This document shows positions 1 through 8,609 of a DNA stretch of 64,000 nucleotides, piece after piece. A program made the position numbers and the translations under genes. The stretch comes from Metabacillus sp. KUDC1714 (GTDB taxonomy: Bacteria > Bacillota > Bacilli > Bacillales > Bacillaceae), in the NCBI RefSeq assembly GCF_014217835.1, contig NZ_CP055263.1, positions 4,405,501 to 4,469,500 on the forward strand. The letters are read 5' to 3'. The notes beneath the pieces were generated by a model. That model saw nothing but the letters and a program-made list of their open reading frames with translations. It ran no database searches and had not been told where the DNA came from. Numbering within the stretch: position 1 is the stretch's first letter; every line of letters starts with the position of its first letter.

Positions 1-2
1 AA

Positions 3-224
3 GAGAAAAAAATTGATATTAAAAAACTTCGCGAAGAGGCAGCCATTATGATGAGCTGTAAAGCTTCGATTAAGGCAAACCATCATTTACGTAACGATGA
101 AATCTTTGCTTTACTTGAGACATTAAGAAAAACGTCTGATCCATTTACTTGTCCGCATGGACGACCGATTATTGTTCATTACTCAACTTATGAGATGGAG
201 AAGATGTTTAAACGAGTTATGTAA
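3..224 (+). CDS. mutL: DNA mismatch repair protein MutL, C-terminal end (5' truncated by window)
   Basis: The first in-frame codons up to the TAA at 222-224 encode the last 73 residues of MutL. MutL couples MutS mismatch recognition to strand removal and, in Bacillus, nicks DNA with its C-terminal domain. The C-terminal metal-binding motifs of endonuclease-type MutL are visible: SCKASIKA near the start and CPHGRP near residue 52 of the visible part. The gene continues to the left of the window. Its last codons (TTT AAA CGA GTT ATG TAA) overlap a 19-bp sequence repeated 2 kb downstream, which suggests an insertion between mutL and miaA, genes that are close together in many bacilli. Confidence 0.93.
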   Translation, partial: EKKIDIKKLREEAAIMMSCKASIKANHHLRNDEIFALLETLRKTSDPFTCPHGRPIIVHYSTYEMEKMFKRVM

Positions 225-226
225 TA
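208..226. repeat. 19-bp direct repeat, copy 1 (mutL tail)
   Basis: The sequence TTAAACGAGTTATGTAATA covers the last mutL codons and stop. An identical copy lies at 2282-2300. The two bracket the DUF1259 gene, the GerB-type gene and an ORF fragment. Confidence 0.8.
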
Positions 227-549
227 GGACAAATTTTCGCAGTAGTGTGTATAAGTGTGTTTTGATATTTAGAGAAAAAGAAGAATAATTTCTTAAGTCG
301 ACATTAATTTGTTGGCTTTTTTCTTGTTTATTTTATGTCGAAATTGAAAGTATGAGTGTTAAAAAGTGCTGATAAACCCTTATATATCAGTATTTGTGTC
401 AATGCGATGTATGAGGAGAAGTTTCCGCATTAATTGTTATAAGATTACGTTAGTTTACCAGTATCATATTTTCTAACCAAATAGGTCCATGTCCATTTCA
501 GACCTAAACTAAAATTCATAACCTAATAGTAACAGGAGGGAATGAATTT

Positions 550-933
550 ATGGCGATTAATGATGAATCGGTTTGTCAACAGTTTGCAGGAATTATCGGT
601 GGCCAAGAGGGATTCGCCGGTGGAAAATGCGTAGCAACAATAAATCGAGATGATATAAATGCTACAATCTTGGGAAAGCGTTTTAGAGTAACAACTTCTT
701 TCTCATACGAATCAAGAGATAATTCTGGAAGAGCCTTGTGTCTAGGCAGGATAGCACTCTTGGAAAAAGAAGTAGGTGGATTTGTTGCTGCAATTCTTAA
801 TCAAGGAATAAAAGTTTCGTCGGTACACAACGAGTGGTTGTTTGATAATCCGAATTTGATTTACGTTAATATTGAAGACGTTGATGATCCACTAATTTTT
901 GCAAGAAAGGTCAGAAGAGCGTTAAGAAACTAA
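550..933 (+). CDS. DUF1259 (LppY/LpqO-like) domain protein
   Basis: A 127-residue protein with a good ribosome site (ACAGGAGGGAATG) before the ATG. The sequence has the features I associate with DUF1259: an early CQQFAGIIGG segment, CVATINRDDIN, then a central ALCLGRIALLEKEV stretch and a late VHNEWLFDNPN, ending in DDPLIFARKVRRAL. The function of this family is not established. No signal peptide is visible, so it is probably cytoplasmic. It lies in the block between the two copies of the mutL-tail repeat and may have arrived with the adjacent GerB-type gene. Confidence 0.75.
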   Translation: MAINDESVCQQFAGIIGGQEGFAGGKCVATINRDDINATILGKRFRVTTSFSYESRDNSGRALCLGRIALLEKEVGGFVAAILNQGIKVSSVHNEWLFDNPNLIYVNIEDVDDPLIFARKVRRALRN

Positions 934-1068
934 CTGAGGTCTTTAGTTGTAAAGTGTAGAAAAGAGTGATGTTCAAAATAGCAAATTCCTTATTGCTTAA
1001 AGTTTGCATAACGTGTTAAAGCCTGGAAATAATAAGCAAGAATGAAATATCGTTCTAGGGAGACCATT

Positions 1069-2178
1069 ATGCAACAACAAAAAATAAGTGCACTTCAACT
1101 CTTTTATGTCATAGTGGGATTCGAAATTGGAACCGCGATCATTTTGGCAATAGGGGCTGGAGCAAAGCAGGATGCATGGTTGGCAATTCTGATTAGTATG
1201 TTAAGTGGTCTGTTTCTAATAGGTGTTTTTACACAATTATCACTTTATTATCCGAATGATACATTATTTTCAATGCTACCAAAAATCATTGGAAAGTACC
1301 TTTCTTATCCAATTATATTAATTTATATTTTTTACTTTATCTATTTAGCAGCAACGGTTTGTCGTGATTTCGGGGATTTAATTTCTTCTACATTGTTAGT
1401 TGAAACCCCAACATTCGTAGTGATTAGTAGCTTTATGGTGTTAGTGATCTATTGTCTTCGTGGTGGAGTTGTGACATTTGTAAGAATGGGAGAAATGGTA
1501 TTTCCACTATACATTATATCTTTGATTATTCTTTGGATATTATTATTAAGTGTGGAAGATTTTAATCTAAATAATCTTACTCCTATAATGGGGAATGGAT
1601 TAAGGCCAATTTTGAAAGAGGTATATCCTGGTATTATAAACTTTCCTTTTGGAGAAACGATTATCATTATGATGTTTATTCCTTATTTAAATAACAAACA
1701 AATAATTAGAAAGCTAGGGATGATTGTAATTTTAGTCGGTGGGTTAATACTTACAATTAATACAATTTTGGTTTTATCTGTCTTAGGTCCGGAAATTTAT
1801 GGTGAAAAATCTTTCCCTTTAATAATAGCTACTAAAATGGTTTCTATTGCAGATTTCCTTGAACGATTTGATGCATTGGTTATTTTAATGATGGTATCAG
1901 GGGTATTTTTTAAAGTTGGCGGTTGTATATTTGGCGCTGCTGTTGCAATCTCCCAATTAGTTAAGTTAAATCATACTAAATCGGTAATACTCGGTTTGGG
2001 AACCATTATTTCTCCATTATCATTATTAATTGCAACGAATTTTGTTGAATATTTGAAAATTGCCTATAGTTATTTTATTCCCTATCTTTTCGTGCCACTA
2101 CAAATAATCGTACCAATAATACTGCTATGTATTGCATTTATCCGTAAAAAATTAAACCTTGGTAATTCGTCTACCTGA
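1069..2178 (+). CDS. GerB-type spore germination permease (GerKB/GerAB-like)
   Basis: An integral membrane protein of about 369 residues with roughly ten hydrophobic segments, of the GerB (GerAB/GerKB) family in the amino acid permease superfamily. In germinant receptors this subunit works in the inner spore membrane with A and C subunits and takes part in germinant recognition. ATG 1069 is preferred over the upstream in-frame ATG at 1042 because GGGAG lies six bases before it and the protein then begins MQQQKISALQLF, as is usual for the family. No A or C subunit gene is nearby, so this is an orphan B subunit. It lies between the two 19-bp repeats. Confidence 0.85.
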   Translation: MQQQKISALQLFYVIVGFEIGTAIILAIGAGAKQDAWLAILISMLSGLFLIGVFTQLSLYYPNDTLFSMLPKIIGKYLSYPIILIYIFYFIYLAATVCRDFGDLISSTLLVETPTFVVISSFMVLVIYCLRGGVVTFVRMGEMVFPLYIISLIILWILLLSVEDFNLNNLTPIMGNGLRPILKEVYPGIINFPFGETIIIMMFIPYLNNKQIIRKLGMIVILVGGLILTINTILVLSVLGPEIYGEKSFPLIIATKMVSIADFLERFDALVILMMVSGVFFKVGGCIFGAAVAISQLVKLNHTKSVILGLGTIISPLSLLIATNFVEYLKIAYSYFIPYLFVPLQIIVPIILLCIAFIRKKLNLGNSST

Positions 2179-2281
2179 AGTTCAATTTATTATTGAAGAT
2201 TATGTTGATAAAGGGATTGGCATGTTTATAGAAGAAAAATCCAACGATGAAACAGAACGAATTTTCGTAAATTTGGATTAA
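2159..2281 (+). pseudogene. ORF fragment overlapping the GerB-type gene end
   Basis: A frame overlapping the end of the GerB-type gene stays open to a TAA at 2279-2281. It reads protein-like (LPEVQFIIEDYVDKG, then MFIEEKSNDETE) but has no ribosome binding site or convincing start. It stops exactly where the second 19-bp mutL-tail repeat begins. Best seen as the C-terminal remnant of a gene I do not recognise, left at the edge of the inserted block. Confidence 0.35.
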
Positions 2282-2300
2282 TTAAACGAGTTATGTAATA
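2282..2300. repeat. 19-bp direct repeat, copy 2
   Basis: Identical to 208-226 (TTAAACGAGTTATGTAATA). Here it lies in non-coding DNA. The flanking bases on both sides differ from copy 1. Confidence 0.8.
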
Positions 2301-2709
2301 AAACCAGTATTTATATTTTAAAAATCTAAGGGGATGACTGAAAAGGGTCTGACCCCACACAACAATACCGATATATAGCACTTTCATTTCCATTAAGGGC
2401 TATATATTGTATTTGTGGGGTCTGACCTTTTGGTTTTGAGTCAGCCTCTTTTTTGATTTTACAAAATTATAAGTTCGAGTTATTTGGATAACACTTTAAC
2501 ATCTAACTTCTGCGCTAGAGCAGAAGTGAACTTCAAACTCATCCTTACGCTAAGTTTACATCGAATCTCTTACGATCTTTATGTTTCCTTTGCCGCAAAT
2601 TAACGGCCAGTAAATGATAACTTGCCCATAAAGGTCCGATAAGTCTCACTTTATCTCATACTTAGGGCTCCAGACCATACGTACCTAAACGGGCGTTTGT
2701 TCTTTTGTA
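2301..2709. other. Intergenic region with hairpins, no gene seen
   Basis: Besides the long-hairpin repeat, this stretch has a perfect small hairpin at 2506-2527 (ACTTCTGC, six-base loop, GCAGAAGT). I see no convincing coding frame here on either strand. Confidence 0.5.
2344..2431. repeat. Long-hairpin intergenic repeat with GGGTCTGACC ends
   Basis: The left end reads AGGGTCTGACCCCACA and the right end TGTGGGGTCTGACC, with inner complementary stretches around ATATATAGC and GGCTATATAT. A similar element with the same layout lies at 49391-49477. The unit can fold into one long hairpin and looks like a dispersed Bacillus intergenic repeat; the right side with its T-rich end could also act as a terminator. 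Confidence 0.55.
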
Positions 2710-3525
2710 TTATTTAACCGCCAATCTCATCCGATAGCTAAATAGTACGTCACAACTTTCACCTGCAAATGACTCCTTCACTTGATCTTTAAAATCATTA
2801 ACTGCTTCATGCAAGTCATCGGCACCTAGTTGTATCGCAGTTTGTAATCCTCCATTGCTAAAAGCAATATTTGCATATCGTGTTGCATCACATTTTTCCC
2901 AATGATGGAAGACAATTTCCTTTGAAAAACGAAATAGGTTTGACTCACGAATTTTCTGTAGATGCTCAGACTTTTTCCATCTGTAAGGTTGTTCGTCCTT
3001 TTCAGTCAACTGCATTAATTTCTTATTGACGAGCGATATCAGTTGTTTGTATTGTTCCTCGATTAACCAGTCAAAGGTAGGTGGCCAGTCACAATCGTAT
3101 GCAGCGAATACTCCTCCACCACGAAGGACACGGGAAAATTCTTGTAATGTACTGTGTGGATCCATCCAATGAAAGGATTGCGAGCATGTCACGACGTCAA
3201 CAGATTCTGTTGGTAAATCTAATTGATGTGAAAAGCCTTTTATAAATTGTATGTTCGACGGCTCATCAAACTCTTGCAATTTTGCAAGTGCCACATTTCT
3301 CATGTCATTATTTGGCTCGAACCCAATAATGGAGTTAGCTTCATTTACCCATAAAAATGTAGAAAGACCAGTGCCACAGCCCACATCTATAACAGTTTGA
3401 GGTTGTCTTCGTAAGTATTTTTTAACGATCTCTATAATATCTTGAGGTGGTATAGGACGATTTTTATCATATAGTGTCCCAAATCCCTGAAATCGCTTCA
3501 CATTATTTCGTATATGTTCATTCAC
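2710..3525 (-). CDS. Class I SAM-dependent methyltransferase
   Basis: A 271-residue protein with the class I methyltransferase fold signature: motif I VIDVGCGTGLS at about residues 45-55, an acidic residue ending the next strand (IIGFEPN), and a later SVDVVTCSQSFHWMD segment resembling motif IV of ubiE/COQ5-like enzymes. It would transfer a methyl group from S-adenosylmethionine; the acceptor cannot be told from sequence. It is transcribed opposite to its neighbours and is a stand-alone gene between the mutL block and miaA. Confidence 0.85.
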   Translation of the reverse strand: MNEHIRNNVKRFQGFGTLYDKNRPIPPQDIIEIVKKYLRRQPQTVIDVGCGTGLSTFLWVNEANSIIGFEPNNDMRNVALAKLQEFDEPSNIQFIKGFSHQLDLPTESVDVVTCSQSFHWMDPHSTLQEFSRVLRGGGVFAAYDCDWPPTFDWLIEEQYKQLISLVNKKLMQLTEKDEQPYRWKKSEHLQKIRESNLFRFSKEIVFHHWEKCDATRYANIAFSNGGLQTAIQLGADDLHEAVNDFKDQVKESFAGESCDVLFSYRMRLAVK

Positions 3526-3715
3526 TAAACCATCAACCCTATCTAATATTTTCTTTTTAGAAACTAAAATTCAATAACGGTGGAGTATCGTTAATATATT
3601 CTTTATTCATCTCTCTAAACCTTCTCAAACTGACTGGTTTGTAAATGCTTCCTTTCTTTGGAGAACCAAATACGAATTATTGAATACTATAACAAAAAGG
3701 GAAAGGAACATCCTT

Positions 3716-3886
3716 ATGCTTATACTACTGATTTATATGATGATTGGCGTAGTGTATTCAGTCTATAAAGTCAATGAGTTAAAGCGTCATGAGGTCGTCC
3801 TGATTAGTTTATTCTGGCCATTAGACTTGTTATTAAAATACATCAAGCTAGTTGACCATGTGAAAAAACAAAATAAGAGAATATAG
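3716..3886 (+). CDS. Small membrane protein, unknown function
   Basis: A 56-residue protein with two hydrophobic stretches (MLILLIYMMIGVVYSVY at the N-terminus and VVLISLFWPLDLLLKY) and a basic tail. ATG 3716 is chosen because GGAAAGGA lies eight bases upstream; a TTG at 3680 has no ribosome site. I do not recognise the family. A strong terminator follows. Confidence 0.5.
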   Translation: MLILLIYMMIGVVYSVYKVNELKRHEVVLISLFWPLDLLLKYIKLVDHVKKQNKRI

Positions 3887-3940
3887 GTTACCACTGTAAT
3901 GGATTCCGATACTAAGCACTAAAAGTAAATCAAATAAAGC

Positions 3941-3985
3941 TTAAAACGTGAAGTCACATAGGACTTCACGTTTTAACTTTTTTAT
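3941..3985 (+). terminator. Intrinsic terminator
   Basis: Perfect 15-bp stem (TTAAAACGTGAAGTC / GACTTCACGTTTTAA) with a short loop, followed by CTTTTTTATT. It ends the small membrane protein gene and is symmetric enough to work both ways. Confidence 0.85.
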
Positions 3986-4255
3986 TAAATCAACACTACA
4001 AATTAAGATGTTTATTTGTAATGATAGTTTCATAATATTATTATGTAAACAGTTTAGTTGGAAATTATTATTAATTCGATTTGGATGATATTTCTTCTAT
4101 TAGTCAAAAATAGTAATCATTTCATTAAAAGGAAGCATTTTACATACAAAATGTTTACAATTAGATTAAAAAGGGAACAATAATCTGGTGTTCAAGTAGT
4201 TCACATGATAAGATGATGAACGTAGAATCTATCTGGTGTGAAAGAGTGATTGTTT

Positions 4256-5194
4256 GTGGAGAAAAGGAAACTCGTCGTCATCATTGGTCCAACAGCAGTT
4301 GGAAAAACAAAACTAAGCATTGATTTAGCTCATCGCCTTAATGGTGAAGTTATTAGTGGTGATTCAATGCAAATTTATAAGAATATGGATATCGGGACAG
4401 CAAAGATCAAAGTAGATGAAATGGATGGTATACACCATCATTTAATTGATATAAAAAATCCTGATGAAGATTATTCTGTAGCTGAATTTCAGGCGACTGT
4501 CCGTCCTTTAATTGAAGAAATTTCAAATAAAGGGAAAACACCAATGATTGTTGGAGGTACAGGCTTATATATACAATCTGTTTTATATGATTATCAATTT
4601 ACAGAAAACCCTACAGATCCTGAATTTAGGTCAAGGCTTGAAAAGGAGCTAGTGGAAAAAGGTGAAATAGCGCTTCATAAAATACTTGAAGAAATCGATT
4701 TTGAAGCAGCAAGTAAAATTCACCCAAATAATAGTAGAAGGGTGATTCGTGCCCTTGAGATTTATCACTGTACAAACAAAACTATGTCTGAATACATAAG
4801 AAGTCAAGAACAGGAACTGCTTTATGATGTAGCATTAATTGGGTTAACCATGGATCGAGAAGTGTTGTATGATCGCATTAATCAACGAGTTGATCTTATG
4901 ATTAACCAAGGCTTAATTGAAGAAGTAAAGCAACTTTATAATCTAGGTATCCGTAATACTCAAGCGATCCAAGCGATTGGTTATAAGGAGTTATATGACT
5001 ATTTTGATGGAAAAATAACCTACACTGATGTGATACAATTGCTGAAGCAAAATTCTAGAAGATATGCAAAACGTCAGTTGACCTGGTTTCGAAACAAGAT
5101 GGATGTCAAATGGTTTGACATGACCCCACCAATCAAGCATGATAAAATGGTTGATGAAATTTTTACATATATTGCAGGAAAGCTTCAAGATTAA
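4256..5194 (+). CDS. miaA: tRNA dimethylallyltransferase MiaA
   Basis: About 312 residues, the usual length for MiaA, which adds a dimethylallyl group to A37 of tRNAs reading UNN codons. Visible motifs: P-loop GPTAVGKT near the N-terminus, [34 protein letters not shown], and the C-terminal [18 protein letters not shown] 4256 is favoured over TTG 4250 because the AAAGAG site lies nine bases before GTG; either is possible. It is followed 38 bp later by hfq, the standard Bacillus miaA-hfq order. Confidence 0.95.
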   Translation: MEKRKLVVIIGPTAVGKTKLSIDLAHRLNGEVISGDSMQIYKNMDIGTAKIKVDEMDGIHHHLIDIKNPDEDYSVAEFQATVRPLIEEISNKGKTPMIVGGTGLYIQSVLYDYQFTENPTDPEFRSRLEKELVEKGEIALHKILEEIDFEAASKIHPNNSRRVIRALEIYHCTNKTMSEYIRSQEQELLYDVALIGLTMDREVLYDRINQRVDLMINQGLIEEVKQLYNLGIRNTQAIQAIGYKELYDYFDGKITYTDVIQLLKQNSRRYAKRQLTWFRNKMDVKWFDMTPPIKHDKMVDEIFTYIAGKLQD

Positions 5195-5232
5195 TCGAAT
5201 TAAAAGGTATAGAGAAAAGAGGAGGACGAAAC

Positions 5233-5457
5233 ATGAAACAATCTATCAACATTCAAGATCAAGTTCTTAATCAATTACGTAAGGATGGTACTTTTGTAAC
5301 TGTATTTTTACTAAATGGATTTCAATTAAGAGGCCTAGTTAAGGGCTTTGATAACTTTACAGTTCTTTTAGAAACAGAAGGTAAACAACAACTTATTTAT
5401 AAACATGCAATCTCTACTTTTTCACCACAAAAAAATATACAATTAGTGCTTGAATAA
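5233..5457 (+). CDS. hfq: RNA-binding protein Hfq
   Basis: A 74-residue Sm-like protein that forms hexameric rings and binds RNA. It shows the Sm1 region ([21 protein letters not shown]) and the Sm2 signature ([11 protein letters not shown], with the YKHA variant of the YKHAI/S motif). It has a strong ribosome site (GAGGACGAAACATG) and sits directly after miaA. The length is typical of Bacillus Hfq, which lacks a long C-terminal tail. Confidence 0.96.
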   Translation: MKQSINIQDQVLNQLRKDGTFVTVFLLNGFQLRGLVKGFDNFTVLLETEGKQQLIYKHAISTFSPQKNIQLVLE

Positions 5458-5463
5458 AAAATA

Positions 5464-5506
5464 GGAATGGAGCTGATGGTTAGTATCGTCAGCTCCATTT
5501 CTATTT
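5464..5506 (+). terminator. Terminator after hfq
   Basis: A 10-bp stem, ATGGAGCTGA (5467-5476) with TCAGCTCCAT (5489-5498), followed by TTCTATTT. Confidence 0.75.
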
Positions 5507-5730
5507 CCCCGAAATACTATTTAAGTATCAATACTCCTAAAAAAGTTTCTACTATGGTGGTAAATTTCTAATAAATGAATATAAATAAAGGAATGAATAT
5601 TTCTTGGGAAAGCGCAAAAAACAACATCCTTCATACATTTTCATCACGTTTGTCGAAGATTGAAAGCACATTATAGTTTATTAGTAAAAAGCCTAAGGAT
5701 AAACAGTTTCAGATTGTGAGGTGAACATCT

Positions 5731-6699
5731 TTGGAACATGATCGAGCAGTTACTTATAAAACCAATGGACAGATTAATATCATATTAAATAATCAATCTA
5801 AAGACAAAATCGATGATAAAGTAAGCTCATCCTCCTATGACTTGAAAATCCCAAAAGTAGAAGGGAAGCATACAATTTTAAAAGAAATAGAAGCCGAAAT
5901 GAGTTCCCTTGTAGGAATGAATGAAATGAAACGAATGATAAAAGAAATATATGCTTGGATTTTTATCAATAAAAAGCGTGAGGAACAAGGTTTAAAGGCT
6001 GGAAAACAAGCCCTCCATATGATGTTTAAGGGGAATCCAGGAACTGGTAAAACAACGGTAGCAAGGTTAGTTGGGAAGTTGTTTTTTCAAATGAATGTCT
6101 TGTCAAAAGGGCATCTAATTGAAGCTGAAAGAGCTGATCTTGTAGGAGAATATATTGGTCATACGGCACAAAAAACTCGTGATCTTATAAAAAAAGCACT
6201 AGGTGGAATCTTATTTATTGATGAAGCCTATTCACTTGCTAGAGGTGGGGAAAAAGATTTTGGCAAAGAAGCTATTGATACATTAGTAAAACATATGGAG
6301 GATAAACAACATGATTTTGTATTAATACTTGCAGGGTATCCAAGAGAAATGGAAAACTTTTTATCTCTAAATCCCGGACTATTGTCAAGGTTTCCACTAG
6401 TTGTAGATTTTCCTGATTATTCAGTTGATGATCTAATGGAAATTTCTGACCGGATGATGTCTGAGCGGGAATATCGCTTTAATGATGAGGCAGTAATAAA
6501 ACTTAGGGAACATTTAATGTCTGTTAAAACGATGACACCTCCAGCAAAATTTAGTAATGGCCGATATGTTAGAAATATCATAGAGAAATCAATACGTTCT
6601 CAAGCAATGCGCTTATTACTTACAGATAAATATAACCGTGAGGACCTTCTAACAATTAAGGGCCAAGATTTAGTGTTAACAGATGAAAAGGCAAATTAA
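5731..6699 (+). CDS. spoVK: Stage V sporulation protein K (AAA+ ATPase)
   Basis: A 322-residue AAA+ ATPase of the CbxX/CfqX type. SpoVK acts in the mother cell during spore maturation in Bacillus. Walker A GNPGTGKTT at about residues 103-111, Walker B GGILFIDEAYSLA at about 158-170, and an arginine-finger region LLSRFPLVVDFPDYS are all visible. The TTG start at 5731 is supported by GTGAGGTGA upstream. The roughly 60 N-terminal residues are polar and low in conservation, as expected. Position after miaA-hfq matches B. subtilis ymaH-spoVK. Confidence 0.93.
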   Translation: MEHDRAVTYKTNGQINIILNNQSKDKIDDKVSSSSYDLKIPKVEGKHTILKEIEAEMSSLVGMNEMKRMIKEIYAWIFINKKREEQGLKAGKQALHMMFKGNPGTGKTTVARLVGKLFFQMNVLSKGHLIEAERADLVGEYIGHTAQKTRDLIKKALGGILFIDEAYSLARGGEKDFGKEAIDTLVKHMEDKQHDFVLILAGYPREMENFLSLNPGLLSRFPLVVDFPDYSVDDLMEISDRMMSEREYRFNDEAVIKLREHLMSVKTMTPPAKFSNGRYVRNIIEKSIRSQAMRLLLTDKYNREDLLTIKGQDLVLTDEKAN

Positions 6700-6713
6700 C
6701 GAAGTCTGTAATG

Positions 6714-6759
6714 GAAAAAAGGTGATTGGCTCAACAATAGAGACAATCACCTTTTTCTG
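6714..6759 (+). terminator. Terminator after spoVK
   Basis: Stem AAAAGGTGATTG (6717-6728) with CAATCACCTTTT (6744-6755), then T-rich. Confidence 0.85.
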
Positions 6760-6865
6760 TTTATCAGAAAACATTTTAATTTTTTCTTATTCTCATCATT
6801 TGCCGTTCTTTTTTTGACTCTTATGTCATACATGATATATCAGATTTAATTTTTTGGAGGTAAAA

Positions 6866-7201
6866 ATGAAAGGAAAACTAATCACTTTCTTAATTCTACT
6901 TAGCGTGCTACTTGTACTTGGTGTTTACTTTTGGAAACCATCTGAAAAACTAGAAACAAATCAACCAATAAAAGATGTGGAAATGCAAGATTCATATAAA
7001 ACCTTTACATATGTTATTACTGAAATAAGTGGAAATGACTATTATGGTCAATCTCTTGATGGGACAACTAAAATTTACTTTAATCGTAAAAATGTGAAGT
7101 TCCCAATTGAAGATAACATTCAAGTGAAGGATAAAATATTGGCATATGTGGAATCTGAAAATCATATTGGTGGACTTGTGAAGATCGAGAAACTTGAATA
7201 A
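6866..7201 (+). CDS. Small membrane-anchored protein, unknown function
   Basis: A 111-residue protein with one N-terminal hydrophobic segment (about residues 4-25, LITFLILLSVLLVLGVYFW) and a hydrophilic outer part of about 85 residues containing a beta-rich stretch (YVITEISGNDYYGQSL). This suggests a signal-anchored extracytoplasmic protein. ATG 6866 is chosen because GGAGG lies five bases upstream. I do not recognise the family. Confidence 0.6.
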   Translation: MKGKLITFLILLSVLLVLGVYFWKPSEKLETNQPIKDVEMQDSYKTFTYVITEISGNDYYGQSLDGTTKIYFNRKNVKFPIEDNIQVKDKILAYVESENHIGGLVKIEKLE

Positions 7202-7210
7202 ATGAGGATA

Positions 7211-7252
7211 AGGGTATAACTCAAGTGATATAAATGAGTTATACCCTTTTTT
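7211..7252 (+). terminator. Intrinsic terminator
   Basis: Stem AAGGGTATAACTCA (7211-7224) with TGAGTTATACCCTT (7235-7248), followed by TTTT. Confidence 0.88.
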
Positions 7253-7343
7253 AGAATAAATATTTACTTTTAAAGATTTTTGATCTTTTCAACAACACGA
7301 AAGCCTAATAAATGAGTTGGTTTTAAGGTACCTTGTGTGCTTT

Positions 7344-7730
7344 TTACCTTTCATCTGGCGGATATCTACGATAAGGTGTTATTTCTTCGGATATTTGATT
7401 ATCTGATGAATTATCTATATGTTCTGAGTAATCTTGTGGATTATCTAAGTTGGTTATTTCTTCGTTTTGTGATGTTTCATTATTCCCATAATTGGAATTA
7501 TTAGTAGGATTATTTTTATTTGTAGGAACATGTTCAGTTGGTGTTTTTGCATTGAAAAATCCCTTACCACTCTCAGGGTTTGAAATAACTCCTAAAGCAA
7601 CCAATATACCTAATAATGCAGTAACATATGTGTCCCAACGCGTTAAATCAATCTGATACCCTAGATCATTAATGACCATATATAAAACAGATGCAATTGA
7701 CACCCATAACCCATAATTTTTCCATTTCAC
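7344..7730 (-). CDS. Phage holin-like small membrane protein (phi-LC3 type)
   Basis: A 128-residue protein whose first 65 residues resemble phi-LC3 family holins: MKWKNYGLWVSIASVLYM, a short linker with YQIDLTRWDTYV, then a second membrane segment ALLGILVALGVISNP. The C-terminal half is polar and rich in Asn, Glu, Thr and Pro. No endolysin or other phage gene is nearby, so this is a stand-alone chromosomal holin-like protein, as occurs in many bacilli, not evidence of a prophage. The true role is unknown. Confidence 0.7.
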   Translation of the reverse strand: MKWKNYGLWVSIASVLYMVINDLGYQIDLTRWDTYVTALLGILVALGVISNPESGKGFFNAKTPTEHVPTNKNNPTNNSNYGNNETSQNEEITNLDNPQDYSEHIDNSSDNQISEEITPYRRYPPDER

Positions 7731-7990
7731 GAATCACTCACACCTTTCAAAAAGATCGTTCATTATAACTTATTCTTCTCGTATAAAACCGTGAGGCTAT
7801 ATTTAATATAGACATAAATATAACTATAACTTGTTTTTAACCCAACAATTCTGTGTAGAAACAATGTAATAAAAAAGATTTGTATACATTTCTTTATTTT
7901 TTATAGATTGAAATGAAAAAATATATAGAGTCATATATAAATAGCATTAAACTCATACTATTCATTCGAAAAAAGCTATAGAAATCAATA

Positions 7991-8005
7991 TTGATAACGC
8001 TTTCA
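7991..8005 (+). promoter_or_regulatory. Possible cre (CcpA) site
   Basis: TTGATAACGCTTTCA fits the WTGNAANCGNWNNCW catabolite-response consensus with one mismatch. It lies about 50 bp before the start of the 112-residue protein downstream, where CcpA could repress or activate it. Confidence 0.45.
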
Positions 8006-8055
8006 ATATTTTTGTGACGATGATAAAATACAAAGTATAAGAGGGAGTGATCAGG

Positions 8056-8394
8056 ATGAGTGATAACAAATTATTTTTAGAAGAGCTTAAATATCTTGTT
8101 GAAAATGAATTGTCACTTAACGAATATGTTATTGATCAATTACAAGAAGAGTTTGGTAAAAGTCCGTTTCTCATAACACAGCTTTATCAAATTTTAGCAA
8201 ATAATCAAAAAATCCTACCGTTTTTTAATGATATAGAAGCAACAATATATGATTATATAGTGGATAAAGAAATGTCCCAAGAAAAAACATATTATGGAGC
8301 AACAATGTACGTAGCGGATATGTTTGATACAACTCAGACATATATTAAATGTAAAGTAAACCAATCAAGACATTCTCTTCAAAAAATTAGCTAA
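8056..8394 (+). CDS. Hypothetical cytoplasmic protein
   Basis: A 112-residue acidic, helix-rich protein without signal peptide or membrane segment; family not recognised. ATG 8056 is preferred to GTG 8047 because GAGGGAG ends eight bases before it. A cre-like site upstream hints at carbon control. A terminator follows at 8402-8437. Confidence 0.6.
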   Translation: MSDNKLFLEELKYLVENELSLNEYVIDQLQEEFGKSPFLITQLYQILANNQKILPFFNDIEATIYDYIVDKEMSQEKTYYGATMYVADMFDTTQTYIKCKVNQSRHSLQKIS

Positions 8395-8401
8395 TGTCAC
8401 T

Positions 8402-8437
8402 AGAAACATGACACAGTGGTGCGTGTTTCTTTTTTTC
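8402..8437 (+). terminator. Terminator after hypothetical gene
   Basis: Stem AGAAACA (8402-8408) with TGTTTCT (8424-8430) and an inner CAC/GTG pairing, then seven Ts. Confidence 0.65.
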
Positions 8438-8540
8438 TATTAAAAAGTAATGAGGCAGACATTATGCATTTAATTGTAAAATCAAAAAGAATGTATTTTA
8501 ACACCAATTAAGTTTACATAATGTTATTATTTGTAACTAT

Positions 8541-8571
8541 AAACAAAAAGAACAACTAATAAGTTGTTCTT
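8541..8571 (-). terminator. Terminator for the minus-strand TRIC-family gene
   Basis: Stem AAGAACAACT / AGTTGTTCTT with a T-run on the minus strand (8541-8549). Confidence 0.75.
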
Positions 8572-8609
8572 CTCCTAATTCTTAGATTATTAGTATTATA
8601 GGCATATTT

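Noticed and set aside
7344..7730. Holin-like gene as evidence of a prophage
   Set aside because: No endolysin, structural, terminase or phage regulator gene is near; chromosomal stand-alone holin-like genes are common in bacilli.
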